Assembly (NCBI GenBank): GCA_005281725.1 | Contig: SSBO01000009.1 | Coordinates: 9,083,795-9,147,794 of the forward strand | Direction: 5' to 3' | Origin: Wuchereria bancrofti | Lineage: Eukaryota > Nematoda > Chromadorea > Rhabditida > Onchocercidae | DNA: 64,000 nt | Shown: one piece after another, positions 63,454 to 64,000 of the stretch | How positions within the stretch are numbered: position 1 is the stretch's first letter | How the letters are laid out: each line of letters begins with the position of its first letter | Notes under the pieces: generated by a model | What the model saw: the letters and a program-made list of their open reading frames with translations, nothing else | Database searches by the model: none | What the model was told of the DNA's origin: nothing | Program-made: the position numbers and the translations under genes

Positions 63454-64000
63454 GTGAATACATTAGAGAGTTATGCAAATTAAAATTTATATTACTGTTT
63501 AATGATTATGTACACATATAAATAATTCTATGTAAAATTTAAATTTACCTATGTGATTTTACAAAATAATATTATATATATATATGCGTGAATTCAATAT
63601 TTAAATAATTTTTAATATATTGAAATGAATGGAAAGCTATTAAAGAATGTTTTCTTTGTATTATTTTATATAAATAATAAAATGTGAGTTAATTATAACT
63701 TCATTTTATTTAATTCATAATTCATTCATCATTATTTGCAAACCTTTGTTTGTTTGTTTACTTGTTTTTAAGTTATTAATTCATGGCGATAAATTGGATC
63801 AATTAATTTATATTGATACAGGAAAAAAAGTGAAACTCATTAAAAGTGAATTCAAACATATTTTTTTTAATTTTAAATTTATGCCAATGGGAAAAACATG
63901 TCTATGATTATAATATTGTAATTATTATTATAAATAATTTATTTTTGCTGCTATACCAAAATTTTCATCTTTAATATTTAATATATATATTTTATTTAGT
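63454..64000. other. Kinase intron to window end
   Basis: AT-rich sequence following the third kinase exon. No further exon with a clear acceptor and kinase homology was found. Confidence 0.5.

Overview
This is AT-rich nuclear DNA of a nematode, most likely a filarial or other spirurid worm. Its protein-coding genes have many small exons, introns of about 100 bp to 2 kb, GT donors and nematode-type TTTCAG acceptors. No plasmid, phage or bacterial operon structure is visible. I joined exons by reading frame, splice sites and protein-family continuity; none of this was checked with transcripts or database searches.

Layout. 0-4.5 kb: no recognisable gene. 4.56-6.72 kb (+): last three exons of an unrecognised gene with a basic, Ser-rich tail. 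7.3-8.9 kb: tandem repeats and a possible LTR. 9.30-12.73 kb (+): ADP-ribosylglycohydrolase of the DraG type. 15.3-16.4 kb: 31-bp minisatellite interrupted by an assembly gap. 17.27-22.11 kb (+): small secreted protein. 23.52-27.26 kb (-): BTB-BACK-PHR protein. 28.33-40.11 kb (-): TTC17 orthologue, about 29 exons. 41.66-44.69 kb (+): Mediator subunit 29, head-to-head with TTC17 across a purine-rich, CpG-bearing spacer. 45.48-48.07 kb (-): secreted Cys-containing protein. 50.27-53.95 kb (+): nucleotide-sugar transporter (SLC35A type). 56.64-60.39 kb (+): COQ6 ubiquinone monooxygenase. 61.95 kb to the end (+): start of a STE20/GCK-VI-type kinase.

The genes are functionally unrelated housekeeping or nematode-specific genes. 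They cover transcription (MED29), ubiquinone synthesis (COQ6), Golgi transport (SLC35A), actin/cilium-linked TPR scaffolding (TTC17), ubiquitin-ligase adaptor function (BTB) and signalling (kinase).

The most notable signal is in splicing. About 80 introns could be placed, and nearly all have GT-AG ends. In two unrelated genes (the glycohydrolase and COQ6) the only reading that keeps both phase and family homology uses the same non-AG acceptor, TTTCCG. A third gene (the transporter) has a similar but weaker case. Other unusual points are a 21-bp tandem duplication of a 3' splice site that offers an in-frame 7-residue choice, a possible extra cassette exon inside a TTC17 repeat domain, and a homopolymer-linked frame problem in the glycohydrolase.
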